From: SZUA-36 sp963759155
GTDB taxonomy: Bacteria > Pseudomonadota > Gammaproteobacteria > Xanthomonadales > SZUA-36
Length of the DNA stretch: 64,000 nucleotides
Reading direction: 5' to 3'
Assembly: GCA_963759155.1 (NCBI GenBank)
Contig: CAVWXX010000008.1
Location: 1-64,000, forward strand
The notes under the pieces: model-generated
Databases searched by the model: none
Told to the model about the DNA's origin: nothing
Seen by the model: the letters and a program-made list of their open reading frames with translations, nothing else
Made by a program: the position numbers and the translations under genes
Shown here: in pieces, positions 1-7,909 of the stretch
Numbering within the stretch: position 1 is the first letter of the stretch
Layout: each line of letters opens with the position of its first letter

Positions 1-1113
1 AATACTGCCACTAACCAGCATAACGATGGCGGGAATGAGAACAATCGAGGTTGGCCGTCCTGTTTTTCTGGCCCAAAGATTAGAAACAACCACGGCAAGA
101 ATGGTGCCCAAAAGATTACCCAAATTAGCATTCAACATCGAACTCCCCGCCAGAACGCCTAAGTAGGCGATACCGGATACCAAAACCGCCCAAGGTAAAT
201 CCCTGCGAGATGTCTGAAATGCCAGGCACAAGCCAACAAGGAGCAGAGGAAAAAGAAGCTGCACCCAAACCGCATCGACGGGTGTTGCCGGTTCAGTGGT
301 CACCCCGGAGATTATAGAGCTGGCAGCAACAACACCCAACCAGCCGCCGGCAATTTGCTTAACAAGGCATATCATGCCACTCATCAGGTTTGCTGTCCCC
401 GATACGACATGTTGCGACACCACTTCCCCAGCACCAAGGCTGATGGTGTATCCCGGAAGGATAATTGCAACAGCAGACAGAATCACCAGAACAAGATTAA
501 TCTCAGGAACCCAGTGCTTCACAATGGTTGCCAGCACCCCCACCACGAAGGCAGATGAAAGAGGCAACCACGCCGTTGCGGACGCTCCAAGACGTCCGGA
601 CAGTAAGACCAAACCGTAGACAAGCATGCTGAACAGCGTTGCAAACAAGGTATCAGGCCAACCTCCGCCGAGAAGCGGAGCCAAGCCCAACCCAACCAAA
701 GCATATCCCATCATGCTCGCAAATTTTCCCCATGGAGGAGGTAGCCGATCGATATCATCAACGCGAGCAGAGGCCTCTTCCATCGTAAAAACGTCCGCTT
801 TTAACTCGTTCAACAACTCGCCTAACCGGGCCAGCTTATCCAGATCCATACCAGGAGCCGGCGTTGCAAGAACCTCAACACGCTGCGGCACCTCCGGAGC
901 TTCTCGCAGGGCACATATTATCTCCGATGGCGTCGATCTGAATACCCCCGAAAAACCAAACTGTTTTGAAAGCCCGGCGAGAAACGATTCCAGCCGAGTT
1001 GCGGTGCAACCATATCGGTGCGCCGCTAACCCAACCTGGAGGATAAATCTCCAGGCCTCTTCAAAAGGAACCTTCAAACCTTTGGTTAATTCTGATTCTT
1101 TCATTTGAACCAT
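1..1113 (-). CDS. ThrE-like threonine/serine exporter, partial (C-terminus outside window)
   Basis: The minus-strand frame is open to base 1, so the last part of the protein is missing. The first ~130 residues are soluble and contain an R-Y-G-C-x-A-x-R-L-E pattern near residue 30, typical of the ThrE/YjjP N-terminal domain (DUF1212). From about residue 140 onward long hydrophobic segments alternate with short loops, as in the ThrE membrane domain. Known family members export threonine and serine across the inner membrane; that role here is inferred from family only. ATG at 1113 is the first start; ATG at 1104 is an alternative, and neither has a clear ribosome binding site. Many members are single ThrE polypeptides like this one; YjjP/YjjB split versions exist. 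Confidence 0.8.
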   Translation of the reverse strand, partial: MVQMKESELTKGLKVPFEEAWRFILQVGLAAHRYGCTATRLESFLAGLSKQFGFSGVFRSTPSEIICALREAPEVPQRVEVLATPAPGMDLDKLARLGELLNELKADVFTMEEASARVDDIDRLPPPWGKFASMMGYALVGLGLAPLLGGGWPDTLFATLFSMLVYGLVLLSGRLGASATAWLPLSSAFVVGVLATIVKHWVPEINLVLVILSAVAIILPGYTISLGAGEVVSQHVVSGTANLMSGMICLVKQIAGGWLGVVAASSIISGVTTEPATPVDAVWVQLLFPLLLVGLCLAFQTSRRDLPWAVLVSGIAYLGVLAGSSMLNANLGNLLGTILAVVVSNLWARKTGRPTSIVLIPAIVMLVSGSI

Positions 1114-1248
1114 CGTATTAGAGAACGCTCAGTCCTTAACCACTCTGTAGTTCCGATACAGAGTGGATATTTCAATCTTCAATTGAATGATATACTGCCT
1201 AGCAGCTTCATGGCGTAACGAACGGTACCGGCCGACGGTATCATGAGT

Positions 1249-2370
1249 TTACTTCCAGACCTGACTCATCACCCGGTACATATTTCCGCCCAGGAATTTC
1301 CCGCAATCCTCTTCGGAATATCCTTTCTCGAGCATCGTATCAATCAGCGCTGCTACAATCTGGTAAGGGGCGGGAGTTGGAAAACCTTTTGCACCCACTT
1401 TGGTCGTGTAACCACCATCAGGAAATACCTCTTGCCCCATGGGGGTCTGAATGATAGATGCGGTAAAGTTGATGTTCGGGATATAATCGGACCCAAAGCC
1501 TATATGGTCGATTCCAACCAAATTAACCATATAATCAATATGACGGAAAAGCATGTCTGTCGTTACGATATCCGGATTGGATGTGTCCATAAAAGCACCC
1601 ACCATATTGATGGAGCAAACCCCACCACTCTGTGCAATCCCTTTGATAACCTCATCGCTCAGACTTCGCTGATACTCAGCCATTGCCATCGCCCCCGAAT
1701 GCGAAGAAATTACCGGTTGGCTGCTACGTTCGATAGCATCTAGCGAGGTGCGGTCACCCGTATGGCTTACATCAACGAGCATTCCATAGCGATTATAGGC
1801 GTCAATAAGTCTTTTTCCGTAATCGGTTAAGCCTTTATTTTCAACTTCAAAACAACCGTCACCAACATCATTGCGTTGGTTATATGCTAAAAGGCAATAG
1901 CCATATCCCAGCTCACGCCAAAAAGCGACACGGTCCAAATCGCCGCCAAATATTTGCGTACCTTGATGCGTAAAATAGATACCCAGCTTGTTCTGTTTTA
2001 CGGCCTCATCGATGTCTTTTGTCGTACGCACGATCATATAATTATCAGGGCGCTCATTCATCTTTTGAAGATAGAACTCCATCCCTTTAATGATGCCCTC
2101 GATCGAAGCATCCAATGAATCTGCAGACGGACAGGCAGCCAGCACTTTGAAACCCGCCGCCTTGCAACGATCCATTTCATCATGGAATTCAGGAGCCTCA
2201 GGGGAAGACCACTGACTCGGCCAGAGGCCGGAGAATAGAGTGTCGATGGTTATTGAATCGTGTACGATTTTTTGGGCCCGTTCCGAGGCCGGGTACTTTT
2301 GCAAACGCTGCGGAATTTGGGTGTAGTCTTTGATTTCAAAGTCAGGAATCACTTTTTTTTCTATACTCAT
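1249..2370 (-). CDS. Membrane dipeptidase (peptidase family M19), divergent metal site
   Basis: 373 residues with the renal-dipeptidase fold signature: D-V-S-H at 200-203 and S-H-S-G at 223-226 match the two conserved metal-binding histidines, and an L-A-Y-N-x-R-N block near 161 plus G-S-D near 294 are typical of bacterial M19 proteins. The usual N-terminal H-x-D metal ligands are not visible; that position reads I-D-T-L (residues 42-45), and the bridging Glu region reads T-H-Q-G. It has no signal peptide, so it is probably cytoplasmic. M19 enzymes cleave dipeptides and some beta-lactams. It lies 62 bp upstream of a secreted serine hydrolase read in the same direction, so co-transcription is possible. 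Catalytic competence is uncertain because of the missing ligands. Confidence 0.8.
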   Translation of the reverse strand: MSIEKKVIPDFEIKDYTQIPQRLQKYPASERAQKIVHDSITIDTLFSGLWPSQWSSPEAPEFHDEMDRCKAAGFKVLAACPSADSLDASIEGIIKGMEFYLQKMNERPDNYMIVRTTKDIDEAVKQNKLGIYFTHQGTQIFGGDLDRVAFWRELGYGYCLLAYNQRNDVGDGCFEVENKGLTDYGKRLIDAYNRYGMLVDVSHTGDRTSLDAIERSSQPVISSHSGAMAMAEYQRSLSDEVIKGIAQSGGVCSINMVGAFMDTSNPDIVTTDMLFRHIDYMVNLVGIDHIGFGSDYIPNINFTASIIQTPMGQEVFPDGGYTTKVGAKGFPTPAPYQIVAALIDTMLEKGYSEEDCGKFLGGNMYRVMSQVWK

Positions 2371-2432
2371 ATATCACCTCGTTTATTGGGTTATTTGTTT
2401 ATCACAACGATTTTCACTCCGTTGCTGGGGAA

Positions 2433-3800
2433 CTATTCGCCAGCTACATATTTCGCGGAACTGCGTAGGAATCCAGGCATCTTATCTTCACCATACGGCG
2501 GAATGTATCCGTTGGTTGAAAAATAAACCCCGACGAAATCACGCTTGGGATCAATGTAAATACCCTGTCCAATATTGCCATGCTTCCACAAGGCCCCATC
2601 CTCAAAGACGGCATCGAACTGATAGGAATTCATCCACGGCTCTTCACCAAAATCATCAATGAGCCCTTGGTATTTCGCCCCGGCCACAAAAGCGTCTCGA
2701 CTTCCAGCGGTTTGCAAACGCTTTAGGACTTTCGCACTGACGACCGGTTCGACTGCCGCCTTATCCCAACTCGGCGTGAACAACATGCCAAAGCGACCAA
2801 AATCTTCCAAGGTGGTGGAAAGAAGGCCGTGTGCCACAGAGGTTCCGTCGGGTGTTAAATGATGCTGCATCGGCAACCGCGCAGTCATTTTCCCCCAAAC
2901 ACGATCCTGAAAGAGCTTCGCCCAAGTTTTGTTTTCAATCCGTTCTGCAATGACAATAAAAACCTGCGTTACGGCCGATGAATAGCGGAACCGTTCGCCA
3001 GGATTTTCGCCCTTAATCTCTTCGGCTCCTTTCAGGATTTCCAACCAATTGTCGACCTGACCGGTGGCTGGATTAGGCGCACCGAATTCTGCGCTGAAAA
3101 ACTTCACAATCACAGATTCTGGATCAATGATCGCTTCCATCGTTTCTTCCAGTTGCAGCGCTGTCGCCATATTCGCAGCATCAATCATTTTGATGCCATC
3201 CCAGTTAGAGCCTTTGAATTCGGGAAGATAATGAACCACCTCTTTGTTCATATCAATTTTGCCTTCGGCTTCCAACTGGGCAATAACCAGACCAACTGTT
3301 GACTTGCCGGGCGACATCCAGGCATGAACATCCATCGGGTTCATTCCCGGATAGGTTTCATACACAATCTTTCCCTTGTGAATCATAAGAATGCCCTGCA
3401 CCCGATGGTTCGGATGCTCGGCATATTCATCGAGAGAGAGCTCGCCTTCTTTTGCGGTAAACTTTACGGCCGACCCTATTTTTTTATTCATATTTTTTTT
3501 GAGCGGACGATACTCCATATTCGGTTTCGACGTTGCGGTATGCAGCACTTCACTCAGATGGAGGTTATAATAGAGGGCGTGGTCGCCCCCTAATTGATAA
3601 TGGAAATTTTCAAAGCGCTGCTGAGCATCCTGAGCAAACTCCAGCGAGAACGGCGCTTTAGCCACACTGACCGGCAAGGTGGTTGCTCCCCCCGGCACTT
3701 CGAGATATTTTGCCAGCGGATTGTCCGCCGCGAACGCACCGAAAGCGGTCAAAACCGCGAGAGTAAATACAGCATTTTTTTTAGTCAGTAGATGCTTCAT
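2433..3800 (-). CDS. Secreted serine hydrolase, beta-lactamase (class C/PBP) fold
   Basis: 455 residues beginning with a Sec signal peptide (cut expected near A24-A25). S163-P-G-K166 is the S-x-x-K nucleophile/base motif, Y-S-S near residue 276 takes the place of the Y-x-N motif, and H-G-N near 410 fits the third K/H-T-G-like motif. Members are esterases, D-amino-acid peptidases or carboxypeptidases acting in the periplasm; the substrate is unknown. It is a clear paralogue of the Tat-exported enzyme at 6328-7734. Its ATG overlaps the stop of the truncated amidohydrolase upstream by four bases (ATGA), so translation may be coupled. Confidence 0.87.
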   Translation of the reverse strand: MKHLLTKKNAVFTLAVLTAFGAFAADNPLAKYLEVPGGATTLPVSVAKAPFSLEFAQDAQQRFENFHYQLGGDHALYYNLHLSEVLHTATSKPNMEYRPLKKNMNKKIGSAVKFTAKEGELSLDEYAEHPNHRVQGILMIHKGKIVYETYPGMNPMDVHAWMSPGKSTVGLVIAQLEAEGKIDMNKEVVHYLPEFKGSNWDGIKMIDAANMATALQLEETMEAIIDPESVIVKFFSAEFGAPNPATGQVDNWLEILKGAEEIKGENPGERFRYSSAVTQVFIVIAERIENKTWAKLFQDRVWGKMTARLPMQHHLTPDGTSVAHGLLSTTLEDFGRFGMLFTPSWDKAAVEPVVSAKVLKRLQTAGSRDAFVAGAKYQGLIDDFGEEPWMNSYQFDAVFEDGALWKHGNIGQGIYIDPKRDFVGVYFSTNGYIPPYGEDKMPGFLRSSAKYVAGE

Positions 3801-4261
3801 AGAAATATCCTTTTCATTGGTGAATGTTTTTTTATCAAGATGTTCGTCAAAAAACCGTGTGCCGTAGTGAAGCCACGCAGCAGCATGTTTCGCGCATTCA
3901 CTGCAGCAAGCGCGCCGGAGTATCCCTCCGGCGCGTTATAGATAAGATCTTCAATATCGTCGTTCCACATGATGTGGACATGTGCGTCCGTCAGTCCGGG
4001 AATGAGCGTCCGTCCACCGCCGTCGATCATGGTCACATTGTCGGTCTGAACGACTGCCAACGGCTCGTTGGACACCGTCTCGATCAGGTTGTCCTTTACC
4101 AGGACATGCATGTTTTTATGGAGTTTTTCGGTTTTGCCGTCGAAGATATTGACGTTGCTGATGAGCGTCAGTTCAGGTGCAGGCTGCTCCGCAGCCTGCG
4201 CGAAACCAGAAATGCTGGCTATGACTACCAGTAAAGCGATTATGAAAGGCTTTGATCTCAT
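3797..4261 (-). pseudogene. Amidohydrolase, N-terminal fragment
   Basis: The start is ATG at 4261, supported by an AAGGAAG ribosome binding site; an upstream in-frame ATG lacks one. The 154-residue product has a signal peptide followed by the metal-dependent amidohydrolase start: L-I-S-N-V-N-I-F-D-G, then I-P-G-L-T-D-A-H-V-H with the H-x-H metal ligands. It continues to G-F-T-T-A, where full-length enzymes read G-F-T-T-V-R-D, and then diverges into about 20 unrelated residues and stops inside the start of the next gene. Roughly 250-300 residues of the barrel are missing, so it cannot form the active site. Imidazolonepropionase/prolidase-like members are usually 420-450 residues long. A deletion fused the remnant to the next gene's leader. 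Confidence 0.85.
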
Positions 4262-4324
4262 TTTATTTCTTCCTTTTTGAGGCTTTTCTGTATTGACATC
4301 GGAATTTGACACTAACGTAGGCTA

Positions 4325-4692
4325 CCGGCCAACGGGACTGGCTGCCCGGAAAGCGGTGGCAAGCTCAGAGTGATTGCCTGCATCGAGGACCCACCACTGA
4401 TCGCGAAGATCCTGGGGCATGTTCGCCAACGTGAGGCTTTGATCGGCAACACACCACGATCACCGCCGGTTTTACCACCGCAACTTACTTGCACCTGAGA
4501 CGGTTGGGCGCAAGCCCAGGGAATCTTTCGGCTGCTCGCCGGGTTTTCAGGCTTATTGCACGGAGTCACTGGCCTGTTGGCCGGGCGGAATGCTTTCAGA
4601 CACCGGTTCGCCTGCCTACGGCGTGGATCTCTCAACCCTATTCGGCGAAACATAATTGCCTGATTGAACAGAGTCGTGGTTTATTCTTCCTA
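4325..4692 (+). mobile_element. IS91-group transposase 3' remnant and element end
   Basis: Bases 4343-4498 encode, in one frame to a TGA, the C-terminus of an IS91-group transposase: S-G-G-K-L-R-V-I-A-C-I-E-D-P-P-L-I-A-K-I then L-G-H-V-R. This matches the end of the intact transposase at 10433-11974 (C-G-G-D-V-R-I-I-A-S-I-E-D-P). The second cysteine of the zinc pair is serine here. The rest of the transposase is gone. The tail near 4674-4692 (GTTTATTCTTCCTAT) resembles the right end of the intact element near 12188-12202 (GTTTGTTTTTCCTAT), so the remnant probably keeps its 3' terminus. It sits just upstream of the truncated amidohydrolase, on the opposite strand. Confidence 0.75.
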
Positions 4693-4755
4693 TCCGCATG
4701 CAATCCTCTTAATCTCCCCACCTTTAGCATGGGCATACTAATCCTTTAACGATGG

Positions 4756-5646
4756 TTACCAAGGCAACGGCACTACCGGGCCAAAGCTGAATCGAAATTG
4801 GAAGTCAGGCCCAAATGCATCGGCTTGTTTAACAAAATGCCAATACTGCAAACTGAACTTCCAGGGGGTCTTGCCGATGCGCGTGGTCTTGGTAATACCG
4901 CCGCCGATTGGGAGTGTCCACTTCTCCTCACCACGGCGGGCTTCGTGATTGTAGGAGTAGGCCGGTGACCCCTGAATCTGCCAGCCATTGCTTAGATTGT
5001 AGGTATAAAAGTATTGACCACCCGTGATGCTAGTGTCGAAATCATCATCACCTGCAACATCCCACTGGTGTGTTACAAGTAAGCCAATAACACCCCAACT
5101 GGTGATCTGTGCAATGGCAATTTCAGGTCCAAGCAGGGTCTGTCCCAAACCGACCGACGCATCTGTGGCGGTGTCCAGCGTGCCGACCATCCCGCCGACA
5201 AGAATGGTCTTGCTGGGCAGCGTTTTGCCAATCGCGATGTCGAAACTGATATCACCCAGTTCCGTGCCGGTGTTGCTGAAATCCCCGTCCTGAGGAAAGA
5301 ACAAGCCGTCGGTAGGGCTGACATCGGCCCCATTCACCACCGGAACTGGCTGGCCGATAAACACCGGGATGTTGGGCCGCACGAACAGGTTTGTGGTCTC
5401 GTTCAAGGCGTAAGGCAGTACAGGCTGGAAGCTCACCCGCCACGCATCCTGACTGCTGGCGCCAGGGAGGCTTCCCTTGTAACTGACGTAGTCGACGTTG
5501 AAATTGAGAGTTCCCAACGTCGTGTTCGGATTAGCAAGTTCCTTGGCCAGTTCATCGTTGCTTTGGTCCTGAGCTTGCGACACGACCGGACCTGATGCCA
5601 ATACCAGAACAGCTACCGCGCCGAGCGCGAGACCTTTGTTTAACAT
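4756..5646 (-). CDS. MetA-like outer-membrane protein (phenol MetA degradation family)
   Basis: 296 residues with a signal peptide ending in A-Q-A (about residue 25). The mature part is rich in alternating aromatic and polar residues, carries T-H-Q-W-D-V-A-G near residue 195 and ends F-R-F-S-F-G-P-V-V-P-L-P-W with a terminal aromatic residue, all usual for the MetA-pathway/transporter beta-barrel family. Members are thought to be outer-membrane channels or facilitators for hydrophobic compounds; the substrate is unknown. An AGGAGG ribosome binding site precedes the ATG. A pair of GATGAA direct repeats lies 109 bp upstream and is shared with the serine hydrolase gene at 6328-7734, suggesting a common regulator. 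Confidence 0.85.
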   Translation of the reverse strand: MLNKGLALGAVAVLVLASGPVVSQAQDQSNDELAKELANPNTTLGTLNFNVDYVSYKGSLPGASSQDAWRVSFQPVLPYALNETTNLFVRPNIPVFIGQPVPVVNGADVSPTDGLFFPQDGDFSNTGTELGDISFDIAIGKTLPSKTILVGGMVGTLDTATDASVGLGQTLLGPEIAIAQITSWGVIGLLVTHQWDVAGDDDFDTSITGGQYFYTYNLSNGWQIQGSPAYSYNHEARRGEEKWTLPIGGGITKTTRIGKTPWKFSLQYWHFVKQADAFGPDFQFRFSFGPVVPLPW

Positions 5647-5754
5647 TGTTGCCTCCTGACACTTAAGAAATTTGCTACTAAAAGATGCGTCTAACGCCCT
5701 CTAAATGAGGCAAAGAGCCTTTTCAAGTATGCCAGATGGATCATGTGCAAAGAT

Positions 5755-5771
5755 GATGAAAACTTGATGAA
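5755..5771. promoter_or_regulatory. GATGAA direct repeat, candidate operator (site 1)
   Basis: Two GATGAA hexamers start at 5755 and 5766, exactly 11 bp apart. The same layout recurs at 7888. Direct repeats one helical turn apart are what OmpR/CadC-type winged-helix proteins usually bind, and such a regulator is encoded at 7910-9202. The site lies 109 bp upstream of the MetA-like gene. Binding is inference. Confidence 0.45.
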
Positions 5772-5915
5772 ATGATTAATTATGGCAAACCAATGACTTG
5801 GTATTTCTCATTGGAATGGGAGTGATTCGTATCTACAACCGGGAACGTAAAAGGTAAGAACGCCTCATATACCCTGTGTCTGGCTGTAAGCCATTGGCAG
5901 TGCGACCCATCGACG

Positions 5916-6107
5916 TCCGATAAAACTGCACTGATATTTGGTGACTACCTGCTGGACTCGAACGTGGGCCTGTTTCGAGAAGGCAAACGCGTTTCGATAC
6001 CACCCAAAGAATTCAATCTGCTTGGGCTATTGGCACAGAAGCAAGGGCAGGTTGTGAGCCACATAGAGATGGAAGAGCTGATATGGCCGCGGCAGAATGT
6101 GCTTTAA
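5916..6107 (+). pseudogene. Winged-helix regulator, remnant of DNA-binding domain
   Basis: One plus-strand frame reads L-I-F-G-D-Y-L-L-D, then R-V-S-I-P-P-K-E-F-N-L-L-G-L-L, then Q-G-Q-V-V-S-H-I and E-L-I-W-P-R-Q-N-V. This aligns with the first ~60 residues of the winged-helix domain of the regulator at 7910-9202 (I-F-G-P-Y-R-L, R-L-P-P-K-E-M-A-L-L-E-L-L, Y-L-W-P-R-Q-V-V). It stops at TAA 6105-6107, before the recognition helix. No start codon is visible, so this is a decayed paralogue on the opposite strand. Confidence 0.75.
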
Positions 6108-6108
6108 A

Positions 6109-6195
6109 GCTTTTGTTCGAGTCTTGGGCGTCTGCCGCTGATGCGGCCAGACCGCCCACAAAAAGGGTCGTCGTCAAAAGTCTAATTCTGCTCAT
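6109..6195 (-). pseudogene. Signal-peptide stub of a lost secreted protein
   Basis: ATG at 6195 follows a good AAGGAAGG ribosome binding site and starts a clean Sec signal (M-S-R-I-R-L-L-T-T-T-L-F-V-G-G-L-A-A-S-A-A-D-A split by me after the A-D-A cleavage site). After some 30 residues the frame runs antisense into the winged-helix remnant (5916-6107) and loses protein character. The two broken genes meet near 6107, so a deletion joined them head to tail. The original product cannot be identified. Confidence 0.5.
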
Positions 6196-6327
6196 TTTCA
6201 GGTTCCTTCCTTTCTTATTCGTGGTGGCCTCAGCACGCGTTCTGTGCCGATACGTCCGTTAAAATCGGTGAGGAACAGTCAATCCAACCGGTGGCCCGGG
6301 CACCGCTGCGCCCGGACCAGTTGCAGT

Positions 6328-7734
6328 TTAGCCTCCAGCCAACACTTTTGCTGCGGCGCGCAGATAACCAGGCGAATGGTCAGGTCCACCGAGGTTCGGC
6401 CCTAGCGCAAAGGTCATCCCGCAGAAGTCGCGCTCTGGGTCGACATAGATACCTTGGCCCATGTTGCCGTGCTTGAACATCGCACCATCGGCAAAGACAC
6501 AGTCCCACTGGCAGCTGTTACGCTCGCCCGGAGCGCCAAACCAATCGGCGTGATAGCCTTCCTCGGTGCTGCCTTTGTAAGCTGCGGGATCCCCCATGTC
6601 GTGGATGTGCTGATACAATTCAGGCGTCACGACACGTTCATCTGACACCATGTTCCAGCTTGGCGTGTAGATCATCGCATAGCGCAACAGGTCCTCGGCA
6701 GTTGTGAAATTTCCGCCCCCGCCGATTGCCGTTCCATCGGGCGCCAGTGCGATCATGAATGGCCCATCGACGCCGATCTTTGACCAGACCCGCTGATTGA
6801 ATGCGTCGAGAAACTTCAGCCCGGTCACATGCTCGACCGCAAGCGTCAAGACCTGCGTAATTGCCGAGGAATAGCGGAAATGCGTCCCCTGCGGCTCTCC
6901 TGGCAGTGGTTGTGCTTCGTTCAACATGACGATCCATTTGTCGCCTTCGCCTTCGAACACGGCTGCGAAAAATTTCGCGATCCAGGTGTCGTTTCGGCTA
7001 AGGTTTTCAAAGGATTCTTCCATGTCAAGCCCGACAGCCATATTGGCCGCGTTCTTCAGGGTCACCTTGTCCCACTCTGAGCCCTTGAGCTGTGGTGCAT
7101 AGGTTGAGCAGGGTTGCGAAAGGTCCAATAACCCTTCGGCTTCCAGCAGCGCAATCATCAGGCCAGCCGAAGTCTTTGAAGCAGACATCCAGATATGATA
7201 ATCGTTCGGGTTCATGCCCGGGAATTCCTCGAACACGACCTTGCCCTTATGCGCCATCATCATTGCCTGAACCCGCTTGGGTCCGACGATATAATCGCTC
7301 AGCACATCCGCCTCGCTCCCGTCTTTCAATGTGAAGGTCAGGTTGTCCAGTTCTGGCTTGATATCACGCTCCAGAACCTTTCTGGGCAATGTCGCCGGCA
7401 CGGTATCGGTTTTGAAAAAGGCCGGAATATTCAGGTTGTAATAGACTGAATCGTCGCCACCACTTTGCCAGTTCGGCGTGCTCCACCGTTCATGCGCCCC
7501 CCGGATGAAGTCGATCGGAAACGGCTCTTTCGCCTTTGAAATCGGCGTCGTTATCTCGGTAATCGGGGTAATAACGGGAGCGGGTTTGGTTTGCGCAACC
7601 GCGCTCTTGGGTGTTGCAACCGCCGCGATTGTCCCAAGCGCGGCCGCGGCACCAACGCTGCCTTGCAAAAACGTCCGTCGGCTCAGGGAGGACGCCCGAT
7701 CTGGTGTTGCTGATGTTTTGTCTTCTTTGGTCAT
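6328..7734 (-). CDS. Tat-exported serine hydrolase, beta-lactamase fold
   Basis: Start ATG 7734 is chosen because GGAG lies six bases upstream and the product then begins with a Tat signal (R-R-T-F-L-Q-G at 19-25, hydrophobic stretch, A-V-A near 45). The frame is open 36 codons further without a better start. S184-A-S-K187 is the S-x-x-K motif; Y-S-S-A-I-T and H-G-N-M-G-Q-G follow in the expected order. It is a paralogue of the Sec-exported enzyme at 2433-3800, sharing long blocks such as W-M-S-x-x-K and the L-K-G-S-x-W-D region. It is expected in the periplasm; the substrate is unknown. A GATGAA direct repeat lies about 150 bp upstream. Confidence 0.87.
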   Translation of the reverse strand: MTKEDKTSATPDRASSLSRRTFLQGSVGAAAALGTIAAVATPKSAVAQTKPAPVITPITEITTPISKAKEPFPIDFIRGAHERWSTPNWQSGGDDSVYYNLNIPAFFKTDTVPATLPRKVLERDIKPELDNLTFTLKDGSEADVLSDYIVGPKRVQAMMMAHKGKVVFEEFPGMNPNDYHIWMSASKTSAGLMIALLEAEGLLDLSQPCSTYAPQLKGSEWDKVTLKNAANMAVGLDMEESFENLSRNDTWIAKFFAAVFEGEGDKWIVMLNEAQPLPGEPQGTHFRYSSAITQVLTLAVEHVTGLKFLDAFNQRVWSKIGVDGPFMIALAPDGTAIGGGGNFTTAEDLLRYAMIYTPSWNMVSDERVVTPELYQHIHDMGDPAAYKGSTEEGYHADWFGAPGERNSCQWDCVFADGAMFKHGNMGQGIYVDPERDFCGMTFALGPNLGGPDHSPGYLRAAAKVLAGG

Positions 7735-7887
7735 CTTACTCTCCATAATAACAGTCAAGAAACTGAACTCATTCGACAGGACGACGGATCGGGACACCGC
7801 CATCCGCGTCGAGGACCAATGCACAGTCGTGAATTCCTGCAAGAGGGTTTATTAAATTAAGATAATGCAGTAGAAAAACAAGAACTT

Positions 7888-7904
7888 GATGAAAAGTTGA
7901 TGAA
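7888..7904. promoter_or_regulatory. GATGAA direct repeat, candidate operator (site 2)
   Basis: GATGAA hexamers start at 7888 and 7899, again 11 bp apart, with nearly the same spacer as site 1 at 5755. It lies between the regulator's stop (7910) and the serine hydrolase start (7734), about 154 bp upstream of the latter. This is a candidate binding site of the adjacent winged-helix regulator; not proven. Confidence 0.45.
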
Positions 7905-7909
7905 GCCGC

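Noticed and set aside
296..1108. Plus-strand frames over the first kilobase
   Set aside because: They are antisense to the ThrE-like gene, whose minus-strand frame has a clear family pattern and membrane segments.
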